Of a stretch of DNA of 64,000 nt, positions 1-10,797 are shown piece by piece. Each line of letters begins with the position of its first letter. Position 1 is the first letter of the stretch. This DNA is from Paralithodes platypus (taxonomy: Eukaryota > Arthropoda > Malacostraca > Decapoda > Lithodidae). The notes below the pieces were generated by a model. The model did not search any database. It was not told where the DNA came from and was given only the letters and a program-made list of their open reading frames with translations. Location: the NCBI GenBank assembly GCA_032716605.1, contig CM064480.1:26216129-26280128 (forward strand), written 5' to 3'. The position numbers were made by a program, and so were the translations under genes.

Positions 1-402
1 AGTACAAATTAGGAATTGAAATAATCGGCAAACACGGCATGAGAAGGACCTTGGAGTGATAATACAAGATGATCTATCGCCGTAGAAGCATATTAACATG
101 ATCATTGGAGGAGCATATGGAATAATATCCAATATGAGAGTGGCATTTAACTATTTGGATGAAGAAATGTTAAGAAAACTGATAATGAATATGATAAGAC
201 CAAGATTAGAATATGCAGCAGTGATATGGTCACCACATTTGAAAAAACATATAAACAAATTAGAGAAAGTTCAAAGGATAGCAACGAAGATGATCCCAAG
301 ATTGAAGGAGTTGACATATGAGGAAAGACTTAAGACACTACAACTGCCTACCTTGAAAGAGAGAAGGGAACGAGGCGACTTAATAACGATGTTCAAGGGA
401 GT
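1..402 (+). pseudogene. CR1-like non-LTR reverse transcriptase, C-terminal part (5' half of split copy)
   Basis: The open frame from 98 carries the C-terminal region typical of CR1-group reverse transcriptases: an IRPRLEYAAVIWSPH block (the usual RPxLEYA..WSPH), then KLEKVQRIATKMIPRL and TYEERLKTLQLPTLKERR. Related coding text runs left to the window edge (LGVIIQDDLSP-like residues at about 50-80) but with frame changes, so the copy is degenerate and its upstream RT lies outside the window. The frame runs into the insertion at 403-981 and resumes in another frame at 982: the 587-base offset between the duplicated target sites exactly accounts for the shift. It is a dead retrotransposon remnant rather than a host gene. 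Confidence 0.85.
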
Positions 403-981
403 GTGTTGAGTAAAGAGGGGACTATGGATGAAGAAGTGCGGGAGAGGGTACAACAGGGGAAGAGGGTTGTAGGAACGCTGAAAGCAGTAACAAGAAATAG
501 GGTGGTCAGTATGGAAGTGAAGAAGTCCTTGCATGACAGTGTGGTAATCCCAACACTGACTTACGGAAGCGAAGCATGGACGTTGGTTGAGAGACTCAGA
601 CCAAGAGTGAGAGCAGTGGAAATGAATTACTTAAGAAGTGCGTGCGGAGTTACATGGAGGGATAGACAGACTAATGAGGAAGTAAGAAGGAGGTGTGGTG
701 TGGAGGTAGATGTGCTGGAAAGTGTGAAAAGGAATAACTTGAGATGGTTCGGCCATATGGAACGTATGGAAAGCGAGAGAATGACTAAGAGGGTGTACGA
801 GAGCGAGGTGGAGGGACAGAGAGGGAGAGGTAGACCGAGAGGTGGAAGGATGGAGTGAGGAAGTATATGAACGAAGGTGGTGCTGGTTGGGGGGAGGGGC
901 GTTGACTGACTGGGGACAGAGGTGCATGGGGGCGGTTCGTTCGTGGCCACGGCGTCAGGCAATAGATAGATAGATAGATAG
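403..981 (+). mobile_element. 5'-truncated RTE-like non-LTR retrotransposon nested in CR1-like element
   Basis: The insert is flanked by the direct repeat AAGGGAGT at 395-402 and 982-989, a target-site duplication. Its frame (403-858) encodes the RT C-terminal tail (LTYGSEAWTL, then RWFGHMERM, then a RGRGRPRGG basic end) and is nearly identical to the end of the longer copy at 26517-27915. The 3' end has a GC-rich stretch followed by a (TAGA)n tail at 961-981, as in the other copy. The insertion is therefore younger than the CR1-like host element. Only about the last 580 bases were copied, the common outcome of incomplete target-primed reverse transcription. Confidence 0.92.
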
Positions 982-1378
982 AAGGGAGTAAAAAGTTTGG
1001 AACAAGTAGATAGGGAAGATCTATTCGTGAGGGATAATGGAAGGACAAGAAGACACAAGTTTAAACTGAGGAAGGGCAGATGTCGTAAGGACACAAAGAA
1101 ATTCAGCTTCCCATATAGAAGTATAGAGACTTGGAACAACTTGGAGGAGGAGGTGGTGAGAGCGAAGAACATTAACATGTTCAAATCTAGGTTGGATAAA
1201 AGTAAATATGGAAACAGGACAACATAAGCTATGATATGTTAGTCCAAAATACTTGGAATTGGGAATATCCATTACGATACTTGTCTAAGTAAAATGGATT
1301 GATTATAAAGTAACTAAGACAGGACAACACGAGTGCTGCTCAATTCCTGTAAACTACAAATAGGTAAATGCAAATAGG
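982..1378 (+). pseudogene. CR1-like element, end of RT frame and 3' untranslated end
   Basis: The frame continues KGVKSLEQVDREDLFV, then RRHKFKLRKGRCRKDTKKFSFPYRSIETWNNLEEEVV, to a stop at 1225-1227, the normal C-terminus of CR1-type RT. The 3' untranslated region ends in CTCAATTCCTGTAAACTAC followed by two AAATAGGTAA-type repeats, the short tandem tail of this family. A matching 3' end in the opposite orientation occurs at 18653-18770. Immediately afterwards (about 1380) sequence coding for DIRS RNase H begins, so this element inserted into DIRS-0 and the left part of DIRS-0 lies beyond the window. Confidence 0.85.
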
Positions 1379-1379
1379 T

Positions 1380-1720
1380 AATTACAGACTACCTCTCTAT
1401 CTGACCCGCCGGGCACGAACTCCGGCGGGGGGTCCAGACGCTTTACTGGAGGATTGGAACAGGTGGAACTCAATATATCTTTTTCCACCTCCAGACGCTT
1501 CACTCATGTGTCAAGTAGTTCACAAACTACGGGGTTACCGGGGCATAGTCTCGATGATCGCGCCGATGTGGCCGGCTCAAGTGTGGTATCACCAATTGCA
1601 AACGTGGTGCAGGAACCCGGTGTCACTCCCGGTCTCTGCCTTCCACTTGGAGACAATTGGCAACCTTCAGACCTCGCTGACTTTTGCCTTATGGACATTT
1701 ACAATGCAAAATGGCTAACT
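1380..1720 (+). pseudogene. DIRS-0 RNase H / polyprotein C-terminal tail
   Basis: The frame gives LPLYLTRRARTPAGGPDAL, then EDWNRWNSIYLFPPPDASLM, then APMWPAQVWY, the conserved tail that follows RNase H in DIRS polyproteins (VDLFA..LPLYxTR..GPDAL..W). The same tail is seen in DIRS-A (18649-18251), DIRS-B (30500-30300), DIRS-2 (about 7010-6840) and DIRS-3 (44700-44990). Two overlapping frames cover the segment, so at least one frameshift is present. The catalytic RNase H part is absent because the CR1-like element occupies its place. Confidence 0.8.
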
Positions 1721-2124
1721 CGGTATGGGCAAAGTGTCACTAGTAAATTTCTGAATCAATATACAGTACTCTGTCCACTAGGAGACAATACCAATCACAT
1801 TGGAAAACTTTCACAACCTGGATAGTAGAAACAGCGCAATCTGATGCCTGAGTGGTTTTAATTTTTAAATACTTAGACTATTTGTTTGAACAGAAGCGCT
1901 TCTCAGTCGTTACTTTAAAGAATCACTTATCTGCCATTAGAAATCCCTTTTTCGACCTAACTGGTCTATCCATACCGCAGGCGGAGGAGAAGGGTTTCAT
2001 GAGAGCATGTTTCAACTACGCCCACCACCACGTCAGCTCATGCCTACCTGGTCGCTAGACAAAGCGTTATCATTACTTCAGTCGCGCAAGTTTAACCATG
2101 CGCCAGATTTTGAGTCAGTATTAA

Positions 2125-2265
2125 CCCTCCAGCCCCGGCTATGTATTATATATATATTCCTCGAAACCCGGGTGTTTTGGCCGAAAAACGTCTAGGCTAG
2201 GCTACCGTATATTCGTTAATCAGACTGCTTCCCGCATTCCCGCGCATCCCCAAGCGTAGCTGTGT

Positions 2266-2310
<45 letters not shown>

Positions 2311-3148
2311 TTTTTTTTTTTTTTTTTTTTTTTAATATTCCAACTACTCCCTCTCGGGCATAGGCTGAGAGCCTGTACATTCCACCGCTCAACACGGTGA
2401 AGCCCGTGAGGTCTTGTTCCAGCCTGGGGAGTGAGATATGTGAAGCATCCATCATGGCTCAAAGCAGCTCCATTTCTGAAGCGGCTGGTTGCTTCGCTCA
2501 AGTGCTTCACCGTCTCACCCTCCAGACTCAGACCCTCACTCTCAGAACGCCACCTATTGAGCAGTGAACTCACTAGGCATTGTCCCCCTGTAACATATTT
2601 TGAATATGGGAATATTCATACAGTGTTATTTAATCAGGGAACAATGAGGGTATTTTTTTGGCATTTCGGTGGGCTTTGTGGTAATGCACTGATACTAGGT
2701 ACAGCACAAATTCAATCCCAATAATATCTTCCCATTGACATATCGGGATTTGAACCCGGGTCCATTGGATTACCAATCCAGTGGCATGACCACTCCACCA
2801 CACCTCCCCTATTTACCTGTAGAATGGCATTAAGTAGAGCTCTCTAAGTCAACTGGTTGAGCTGTGATGATGATTTCATTGGAGATAACTTTATGGCCAA
2901 AACAGCCACTTTACACCACTTTTCGATACTTAACAACAACATACAGGCACACACGAACAAGCGACGCTCTCCTTCTTGTGGCCGGAGATGCGGGGCGTCG
3001 GTCCAGCCGGCTGTTGTTTACATGCGTCGGACCGACGCCTCGCACACGAAGCTCACAGGCTTTCAACCACTGGGCGTTCAAGAGGCCTTCCGGGTACCTG
3101 TTATATGCTTTTTTATGGGCGTTCAAGAGCCCTTCCGTGGTGAGAGGG
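2125..3148 (+). mobile_element. TTAA-flanked MITE (478-bp family, copy 1) carrying a SINE
   Basis: The insert lies between TTAA at 2121-2124 and TTAA at 3149-3152. It begins CCCTCCAGCCCCGG and ends ...GGTGAGAGGG, so the outermost CCCTC/GAGGG bases are inverted. Without the internal 544-base SINE insertion its length (about 480) equals the other copies at 5922-6400, 40099-40575, 44171-44647 and 50504-50981. It aligns along its length in reverse orientation with the 50504 copy. TTAA targets and CCC-starting ends are features of piggyBac-type transposition; no transposase is encoded. Confidence 0.9.
2271..2810 (-). mobile_element. tRNA-derived SINE inserted in the MITE
   Basis: Read on the minus strand it starts near 2808 with a tRNA-like head: GTGGAGTGGTCATGC resembles an A box and GGGTTCAAATCCC is a good B box for RNA polymerase III. 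The anticodon-like loop TTGGTAA between imperfect stems suggests a threonine tRNA (GGU) ancestor. It ends in a long A run (T run at 2268-2333 on the plus strand). The acceptor ends do not pair, so this is not a functional tRNA gene. ATTT at 2267-2270 and 2811-2814 is a possible short target duplication, blurred by the T run. Absence from the other MITE copies proves a secondary insertion. Confidence 0.8.
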
Positions 3149-3703
3149 TTAAAAAAGGCTGTGTTCCTTATGGCTTTGGTGACAGGTAACAGAGTTTCAG
3201 AGCTGGCGGCGATGAGCAACGAGCCAAATTGTCTCAGGTTTGGGAGTCTGCACGAACATGTGCAGATCGCGCCGTCTCCCACATATATTGCCAAAAACGA
3301 ACATTGTGATCACGTTTTCTCAGAATTCTCAGTCCCGGCGCTTAAACGTGGACATACGCATCACATTTTATGCCCGGTACAAGCTTTAGTTAAGTTTGCG
3401 AGGATTGCACAACCTCTACAACCAGGCTTCCTATGGGTCAACCAGACAGGTACTCGCGTCACGAGAAGGAAATTAGCTTCATTACTCGTAGATGTAATTA
3501 AGGAGAGTAATCCCGGCGTGGTAGGCAGAGCCCACGATATTCGAAAGTGGGCAGTCTCCCTCAGATTTATGCAAAATTTCTCCATTAATGACATAGCCGA
3601 CACTCAGTTGTGGGCGTCTAATCACACATTCCTGACGCGATACCTATCAGTCGCTCTGGACAAGCCAAAGCGGACCTGTGTAGCATTACAGCAACAGGTT
3701 TAG

Positions 3704-4287
3704 TTGTCCATGTGCTAATTGTTTTTAAGTTTATTCTTCAGGCAAAAATAAAGGGGGGGGGTATGTGCAAAATAGCCCTAAGACCCACTAGAACCCTTCC
3801 GCCGGAGATTGTGATAAATCACTAGCTGTGATATGAATAGAACTGGTCATACAGTTTAATCAAATTTTATTTTATTTTAAGAAATGTATCATAGTTGCAT
3901 CTATTAGCAGAATGTACAAACAGAAGTTAATTGTACAAATAATTTTAAGGCCAGAACATGATCCCAAGGATTAAGGATGTTCTCAATAATACATGCTAGA
4001 GATCTCAAGTGAAGGTCCAGTCATGTACAAGCAGATCTTCTTTGAAGTAACACACTGCTTACCCTCTTTTATATTTTTTATATTGTTTGTACACAATAAA
4101 AAACTTAAAATGTTATACGGATTCTCTGTTACCTATGGTATTTAGGTTGGTGGTTTGATATTGTCACGAATGTCCCCCCTCCAGTCTTATATATCGGTCA
4201 GCTGACTGGCTGGCTGTGTGTTCTTGTTCTTGTTGGTTATACGGACGACCCGCCAAGACAACAAAACTTTCTCTAGTGCGGTTTAAA
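3704..4287. other. Non-coding: DIRS-0 3' region and junction to DIRS-2
   Basis: Up to about 4190 this is the 3' non-coding part of DIRS-0, including a run of G at 3754-3761 and A/T-rich text. From 4190 to 4287 no recognisable element is seen. No coding potential is apparent. Confidence 0.5.
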
Positions 4288-4620
4288 TACGGTTTTGACA
4301 ACCCGTAGGGAAGGAAGGAAAAACTAATATTTATTGGTGGCTCCTTACGTCAATGACGTAAGAGCCTATGATAATATAGCCTCGTTCCGGGCTCCTCAGA
4401 GCCCGGGTTAACCTCGATTACGGCGGTCGAGAACCAAGATCATCTTAGGGGGTACCCCTTAATCATTCCTAAGGTACGTCATTGAGACGGAGCCACTGAA
4501 AAGTAGGAAATAAAAAAGAAAAGAATTAACACAGTTTGAACACCGCGCCTCAGCGCATTCCGATCTTCCTCTGCTTCCCATGAGCCTGACTCATGCCTCC
4601 TGCCCAGGAGCGACCTCTAA
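4288..4620. repeat. DIRS-2 inverted terminal repeat, left arm
   Basis: The segment from CTAATATTTATTGGTGGCTCC inward to AGGAGCGACCTCT is the reverse complement of 14284-14573 with small differences. The outermost ~40 bases (4288-4328) have no partner in the other terminal repeat but are complemented in the internal region at 4672-4740. Confidence 0.88.
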
Positions 4621-4671
4621 AGTATATCAAGTTGGGCATGTGAATGGGAAGAGGATGGTGGGAGGGCAATT

Positions 4672-4784
4672 GTCGTCATTGACTTCAGGAGCCACCAATA
4701 AATATTAGTTTTTCCTTCCTTCCCTACTGGTTGTCAAAACCGTAATTTATTGGTGGCTCCTTACGTCAATGACGTAAGAGCCTA
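4672..4784. repeat. DIRS-2 internal complementary region (circle-junction template)
   Basis: Bases 4672-4741 are the reverse complement of the element's left end and 4742-4784 are the reverse complement of its right end, fused at CCGTAATTTATTGG. This is the arrangement known from DIRS-1, where the internal region templates the joining of the two ends into a circle. The implied circle junction is CCAATAAAT followed by TACGG. Confidence 0.88.
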
Positions 4785-5426
4785 GAATATCACGACCGGT
4801 GGAGGGACCTTCATATGCTCATCAAGCTAAAAACAAGAATCTATTAGGAAGACCAAAAAACGAAAACTGTGACATGTGTTTAAATATAAGAGTATAGCAG
4901 TAAGAAAAAGATGTATAGGCGGGTACCATTAAAGAAGCCTTATCTCAGAAGAATAGAACTACTGAGGTGTGAATACTGGTAATCGTATATCACAAACAAA
5001 AAATAATAAAATTAACAATAAAGTTACGCATTGCAATAATGTATAGGTATTTGTATGTAACAGATCTAGTGCAGTAATAGCACTCCTGCTATCCATTCGG
5101 ATTGTGTGTCCTGCCAACTTGTCATGGAACTTAACACGCCCCCTCCTTTTTCCTTTAAGGTGGATGGTAGGACACAACTTCTATTACCTTCCAACACTGG
5201 TAATAAAAGCATTGAACAAATATATCCATCTACTTATTGGCCTCAGTGGGCATGTTCCAGCCTCAACGCTATGCTTGGTAATTTGTGTCTTATCCAGATG
5301 TACCGATAAGCATATGGCTAGGGAACGCCGTGTTAGAGGACCAAAGACCCGTCTGAGTTATATCCTTCACTGAAAAACCAATGGGGAAAACTCCTGGTGG
5401 TGGCCCATATGTGCATATCATGGGTT

Positions 5427-6850
5427 TTATGCAATCAACTGAGGCTCAGCTTCCTTAATTATATCTGCAATAAAGGTTGCTAACACTTTCTTTCCTGACC
5501 TTATTGAACCTTCTGGAGGAAACCACAATTGTGTTGTATTCCTAGGAATAACAGACTTAGAGTAGGTATATAGTGCTTTAACAGGGCATAGAGCATGGAG
5601 TATCTTTGCCCTTTTCAAGGCAGGAATAAAGAAAGGTGTAAGGATATGTTCCTGGTGCTCATTTTTGCGATGAATCTGGTGCAGTAACCATATGTACAGA
5701 ATCATTATTAGGGGCAAAAAACATAGACAGTTAGTGGGCCTTGCCATGGCTGTCCATTCTGAGACCCTATGGACAGTAGCCAGGGTCATCAGAGACACAC
5801 ACTTTTTTAAGTTTCTTGTCTGTATTTGGTCTCACAGGATAAGACCTAGACTGTGACAAAGTTAGGACCCTCGTGATTGACCATTGAGGAAGCAAATGAC
5901 GATTTGGGGCTCTGAGCTTAACCCTCCAGACCCGGTTGGGCTCTGAGAAACCCATAAAAAACACACCCCGCGCTACCCGGTAGGGCTCTGAGGCTCCGGC
6001 AGCTTGAAAACCTGTAAGCTTGGTGTGCAAGGCGTCCGTCCGACGCATGTAAACAACAGCCGGCTGGACCGACGCCGCGCTTCTCCGACCACAAGAAGGA
6101 GAGCGTCACTTGTTCGTGTGTGCCTGTATGTTATTGTTAAGTAGCGAAAAGTAGTGTAAAGTGGCTGTTTTTGCCACTAAGTTATCTCCAATGAAATCGT
6201 CATCACAACTGAACCAGTTGACTTAGAGAGCTCTACTTAACGCCATTCTACAGGTACGAAACACATCTACACTTGGGGATGCGCGGGAATGCGGAAGCAG
6301 TCAAAATAACAAAGATACGGTAGCCTAGGCGTAGACGTTTTTCGGCCAAAACCCCCGGGTTTTTGGGAAATTATAGAATACAATAGCCGGGGCTGGAGGG
6401 TTAAAGCAAGCCTACATAAAACTATGTTCGTCTTTCTGGGGCAAAGATAAACCAGCAAGAGACAAGAAGGGTTGCTTTCTGCCGATACGTGGTTTATAAG
6501 TGTGTTAACTGTTAGTTTTTAAAAACCGATTAAGCAATTTAGGTGCTTCAGTAACAAAGCAACCGATGGAGACTGCTGGGTTGACTCTACACTCCAAGTT
6601 GTAAATTGTTTACAGTGTGAACTATACTGTCTAAGTTGATCCTGTGTATTGATTAGTGAGCGTATCCGTGATTTCCTTGTCGTAGGCCGGTAGCCATTTG
6701 GATTTGAGAATGTCCACATAATAAAATTGAGCGAGGTCTGCAGGTTTCCAATTTCTTTCGAGTGGAAATGGGACGGGGGGGCCCCTCCCCCATCCCCTGT
6801 GGTTGGGGGGGGGTTGCAGAGGTTCTTGTACCACTGAGTAAGTTGAGTGT
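5427..6850 (-). pseudogene. DIRS-2 tyrosine recombinase, interrupted
   Basis: The N-terminal part (6850-6405) has a core-binding pattern (SLINTQDQLRQYSSHCKQF, then TWSVESTQQSPSVALLLKHL). Across the MITE at 5922-6400 the frame continues: ACFKLRAPNRHLLPQWSITR is formed when one TTAA is kept, matching the ACFNYA..PTWSLDKAL region of DIRS-0. The catalytic start ATVHRVSEWTAMARPTN (5798 on) corresponds to ATGNRVSELAAMSN, with the arginine kept. The frame ends at 5427 after IIKEAEPQLIA, before the HxxR and Tyr boxes, which are not recognisable downstream. The protein is inactive. Confidence 0.82.
5922..6400 (-). mobile_element. TTAA-flanked MITE (478-bp family, copy 2)
   Basis: The insert is bounded by TTAA at 5918-5921 and 6401-6404. 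It begins CCCTCCAGACCCGG and ends CCGGGGCTGGAGGG, a clear inverted repeat. It is 479 bases and aligns to copies 1 and 5 over its full length, including the GACGCCGCGCTTC-like centre and the CCAGTTGACTTAGAGAGCTC block. It interrupts the DIRS-2 recombinase, and the reading frame is restored on removal. It carries no coding sequence of its own. Confidence 0.92.
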
Positions 6851-8100
6851 GCAATACCTGAGTAGGCCACATAGGGGCAACCCGGCCCATTTGACCCTGA
6901 AACCTGAGGTGATGAATGATTCTCACATCAAATTCTATGTCCACCTGTTCCAATTCACTGTGAGAGCATCTGGGCCCCTTTCTCGTGTTATATCATTCCG
7001 AGATATGTACGACTGGAGCTTCGTTGATTTTACGAGATGTAAACAGATCGGTTTAGTGTAGCAATTGGGGGAATTAAGTGGTTGGCTGCTTTTTGTTTGA
7101 AAGCCCATTCCGCTGAGGTAATCTTTCCCTTGGACTGAGCATCCGTCCACAGGTTGGAGATCCTGGTAGATCTGTTGCATGGATTAATATGGAATGTTTT
7201 TGGGCTAGAGAGCATGTCTTTTCCGAGAGATCTTGGGGAAACCTGGCCCGGGTGGGGACCTGTTTCCTCAAGCAAATTACAGTGGTCATGTTGTCCATCC
7301 GGCATGCCCTTGACCTGGAGGTCAATGACATTGCATGAACCCTGGGAAAATTAGAGTGACTGTTAGCTCTTGGGTATTGATGTGACCCTGACTTTATGTT
7401 GTCCCTTTCCCGTGATTCTGATGGCCTTCCGTTGACTGATAGTCCCATCCTATTAGACTCGAGGTGTCTGTGTCCACCCATAGAGTGGGAGGTGGATCTG
7501 ACCAATGTGTCACTGATCCCTTTACCTGAGGTTTTACCACAAACGACAGAGGGTGTAGAAATTCTCTTTGGGATGAAGAGAGGGGAATTGTGAGGTGTTA
7601 GAGGGAAGGCTTTGTTGACTGGCCGGATTAGTTCTTTCAACCTGAGGAAGCCTAGGGGCCTTGTAATTTTGAGCCCAGTTTCGAGGGCCTATAGGGAATT
7701 CCCAAAGTTTCCTGGTTATAGTCTTGGTATGCAATACTTGAACAGTTTTATTTGAAGACGTTTGGCATTGGTTGGACTTTGTTTTATAGTCTGAAGTTGT
7801 GTATCCCAGATTAATGCTATTCATTCTGTTGATTGTGTAGGAGTGAGATTTTGATTTCTCTAATTTTACTCTGAAAACCAACTTTTTCCTATGTTGCATG
7901 ACTATCAAGGTTTGTTCTTGGTAATGGTGTGGGGAAGACCACAGCATCATCCAGTCTTGAAGGTAAAGCAGTATTTTTACACCGTCTTTGAGTAGAGGGA
8001 GGAGAGATTGTTTCACTATCTTGGTGACATTTTTTGGGAGCTATGATCAAGCTGAAAGGAGTTCTGGTGAACATTGCCGCTTTGATTCTGAATGGGATAG
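6850..8100 (-). pseudogene. DIRS-2 reverse transcriptase / RNase H remnant
   Basis: The RT catalytic region is recognisable at about 7980-7949 as ILLYLQDWMMLW, the position of YLDDWL in DIRS RTs, with D replaced by Q. RNase H follows with fragments scattered over three frames (7640-7074, 7305-7030), and the polyprotein tail gives GPDALTVNWNRW near 6990-6950, matching GPDALLEDWNRW of DIRS-0. Multiple stops and frameshifts are present. RT motifs upstream of the YLQD box could not be followed with confidence. Confidence 0.72.
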
Positions 8101-8559
8101 CTAGGAACTTTTGGTACCTCTTGCTATTGTGATGTGCCAGTAGGAGTCTTCTATAGCTAGGGTAATTATTCAGACCTTGGTTGTAAAATTAGGTTTACTT
8201 GGGAAATAGTTAACATCCTGAACTTCATATTGTGAATTAATTTGTTGAGGAGGAACCTGTGTATCGTAGGCTTTAGTTGTAGACTGTCCCTTTTGGGGAG
8301 AGGAACATGTGTGATAGAGAAGCTGGCATGCCTTCTGGCACCTAAGTCACAACATTGTCTGTCAACATTTGGTTCATCAATGTTTTTTAACTCTAGAGAT
8401 AGTTGTCTTTTGTTAGACTGAGCTCTGAGGGGGGGTTAGCTTGTTTGCCAGTAAACTGGCCAAACAAGTCCCTCTGAGGGCTTAGCAACAGAGCATGAAC
8501 CTTATTCCAGGTCGCTTGGGGAAACAATCTGCATGTGAATCGAGGTGAGAAGAGAGCCG

Positions 8560-10110
8560 GAGTAGCAATATCTTAGGGTATATTCTTGGACAATTGGGTG
8601 AGTGGATACTGTCTAGCTCTAGTTGCCTTAAAAATTGCAATCTTGATATTCCCAGTGGTCATCCGAGAATTACCACGTGAAGCTCTTCTGATAAAATGAA
8701 GTGCAGACCTGGAGTTTGGTCTGGGATAGAATCTGCTACTTGCCTCATGGCTTGTGCAAGTTGTTGTTGTGTGATAAAATTTCACAGTAACCTATGGGTT
8801 CTTTGTCGTAGTTTAAAGTCTTTGTCAGTCCGTGCAGGGTAGGTGTATTAATCATGGGGTCAACTAGTTGGTGTACAACTATTGTTGGAGATCTGAGATA
8901 TTTTCAGAACTCCTGGGGAATAGAGTCGGAGTTGTATATATGCAATGTGCATAGTGGTAAATTTTTGATTACGTCCAGCAATCGGTCTTGTGCATCGTTG
9001 TATGTAGATGCCTAAGCTCGTCTCTTTTAATAATCCACTCATTTGGTATTGGCACCAAGACTGAATGACCTGTGTCAGCATTAGTAGGTGCTACCCTGAT
9101 AATTGTTTCCAGTATCGAGATTCACCAATTAGTAGAGGGGGAAGCTTCTTGAACATTTCATTAGTAGGTTGTTTAGGCTGGGCAGGTAAATGAGACAGTG
9201 GGACTGTGTCTGGTATGGCATATTGTAACATGGGTGGAGCCAGAGAACTACTTTGGAGATCTCGGATAGCTTTATCTAAAGACGTAAATTTCTGTTCAAT
9301 TTTGTCTGTCAACTCATGCATAGATTTTAAGAAAATACCTGAAGTTCACCCACCAAGCCACCAGGCGGGCTCTGAGTAGGGACTATATCAGGAAACTCTT
9401 CTTCACTTTGTACTAATGGATAACCATGGTACTCATTCTACTCCAACCCTCTTCGGTATGGTTACTGGTTTCCAATTCATACCACCCTACCATAGCATGG
9501 CTTATGACCAAAGGTTCTGAGGTATCCTTAGGAAGTACTTTTTTCCGTATAGCCCCAACCGTACTGTGACCAAAATGTCTGGAGCTGCCAGAGAAGGGTC
9601 TAAACGAACAGGTAAGTCTGTAGGATTAGTGTATGGGTTTATGTATTTCAGCTTCAATATTCACCTGAATCAGTTTAGGGTGCTTTAATGTGGGTGGAGC
9701 AAGCAACTGGGTTTATTCAGATTGCTGTTCAATAGTATCAGCTAACTGTACTAGGGAAAGTGGAGGGGAACTGATACCCTCAGAACTTGGATCAGTCAAG
9801 GAAGTAGATGAGACAGGTAATTTATGTTTTTTGATGTAATAGGGTTAGCCGGGTGGCTGACCACATTAGACAATGTCAAAAGTCTGGGGGTATGTGGTGT
9901 AGAATGCAGGATTTTGGAATCATGACTGCGAGTCGAGTCGGGGAAGTTTGGTACTTAGCAGGTCGCCTTTTAGTTTGAGATTTGCTCACTTTCTTCTGTT
10001 TATTTACTGGAAGAATTTGAGTTGGAGGACCTATGTCTTTTCCTGCTAGATCCAGACATTTTCTTGTCAGGAGATGGAGAGGAGCTAGGGGTTCTAGAAA
10101 AATATATTTC
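8560..10110 (-). pseudogene. DIRS-2 gag-like region
   Basis: On the minus strand a basic, serine-rich start (MSGSSRKRHRSSNSNSSSK, near 10063) is followed by broken frames, a short helical-looking segment at 9321-9091 (HELTDKIEQKFTSLDKAIRDL, coiled-coil-like) and a segment at 8785-8573. Position between the 5' region and RT is that of DIRS gag. There is no diagnostic domain, so the call rests mostly on position. Confidence 0.55.
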
Positions 10111-10797
10111 TAAAAAAGCTTACATACTTTGTCTCCATAATACAGTACCTGGATATTTTGTTTAAGGTACCTGAAATGTAAGACTTTTACCAAACCCCAC
10201 ACAGATAATAACACCTGTTTGCATGTGACCGAGGGCATAAATGTTTGTTTGGGTCATGGTTATTAACAAAATTATGATTATTGACTTAGTCACTTGGTGA
10301 CATAGTCACTTAGCCGGTGAGCCGGAAACGTTTAGTGTTTTGTAAAAATGAACTCACCTTAAAATGTAAGGTGTTGGGCTCCTCCAGTGGTTATTACTTG
10401 GCCGAAAGAGGTCGTTCTAATTGTTGAAGAACCTCTTCTCCGGTAATGCAGCAGCTCGCCTGTGAAATACCAAGGAGTTAATGTTGCATGGTGGAAATAA
10501 TACCAGAATTATTAGATCTGCTTAGATTTGGCAAAAATTGGATCTAGTCATGCATCGTTTATTTTAAATAAACTGCAGTTGCCTTTATGTAAGAAATAGT
10601 CTAGTGAATTATTACTCGGTGTCACTGGGTATAATTACTTGGTAATTTTTTAGTCAGGTATAGCCTTTTTAGAAAGGGAAAGAAAACTTGTACAGTACTA
10701 ATTTCCTGGAAATTAATTACAATTATGTAGTTACTGAGAATCTACTTAGTAGGTGAACCTGAAACTTCTAGAGTTTTGCCCAGTGAACTCACCTTAA

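Larger units (their letters stand above)
1700..3703 (+). pseudogene. DIRS-0 tyrosine recombinase, split by MITE insertion
   Basis: This is the tyrosine recombinase that would integrate the circular DNA form of a DIRS element. The N-terminal core-binding region (1700-2120) is frameshifted. The frame reading LDKALSLLQSRKF reaches TTAA at 2121 and continues after the MITE at 3149 as LKKAVFLMALVTG; excising the insert (leaving one TTAA) rejoins these in frame. The catalytic domain has the first arginine in TGNRVSELAA, the HxxR box in HDIRKWAV and the nucleophile tyrosine in FLTRYLSVAL. The C-terminal half (3153-3703) is uninterrupted and ends with a normal stop, so it is among the best preserved recombinase domains in the window. 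Confidence 0.88.
1378..4190 (+). mobile_element. DIRS-0: 5'-interrupted DIRS-like tyrosine-recombinase retrotransposon
   Basis: The plus-strand order is RNase H C-terminal tail (1380-1700), recombinase N-terminal domain (1700-2120), a MITE (2125-3148), recombinase catalytic domain (3153-3703), then a 3' region. The sequence near 4168-4190 (GTCACGAATGTCCCCCCTCC) is the reverse complement of sequence just inside the internal complementary region of DIRS-5 (about 48845-48865), which marks this as the 3' flank of a DIRS element. The expected complementary region and terminal repeat are missing after 4190, so the 3' end is deleted. The 5' part is cut off by the CR1-like insertion and the window edge. 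Confidence 0.8.

Noticed and set aside
2216..2573. Lysine-rich frames on the minus strand
   Set aside because: They translate the A tail of the SINE and have no protein character elsewhere.
2740..2808. Possible functional tRNA-Thr gene (minus strand)
   Set aside because: A and B boxes are present, but the acceptor stem does not pair and a long A-tailed body follows; it is the head of a SINE.
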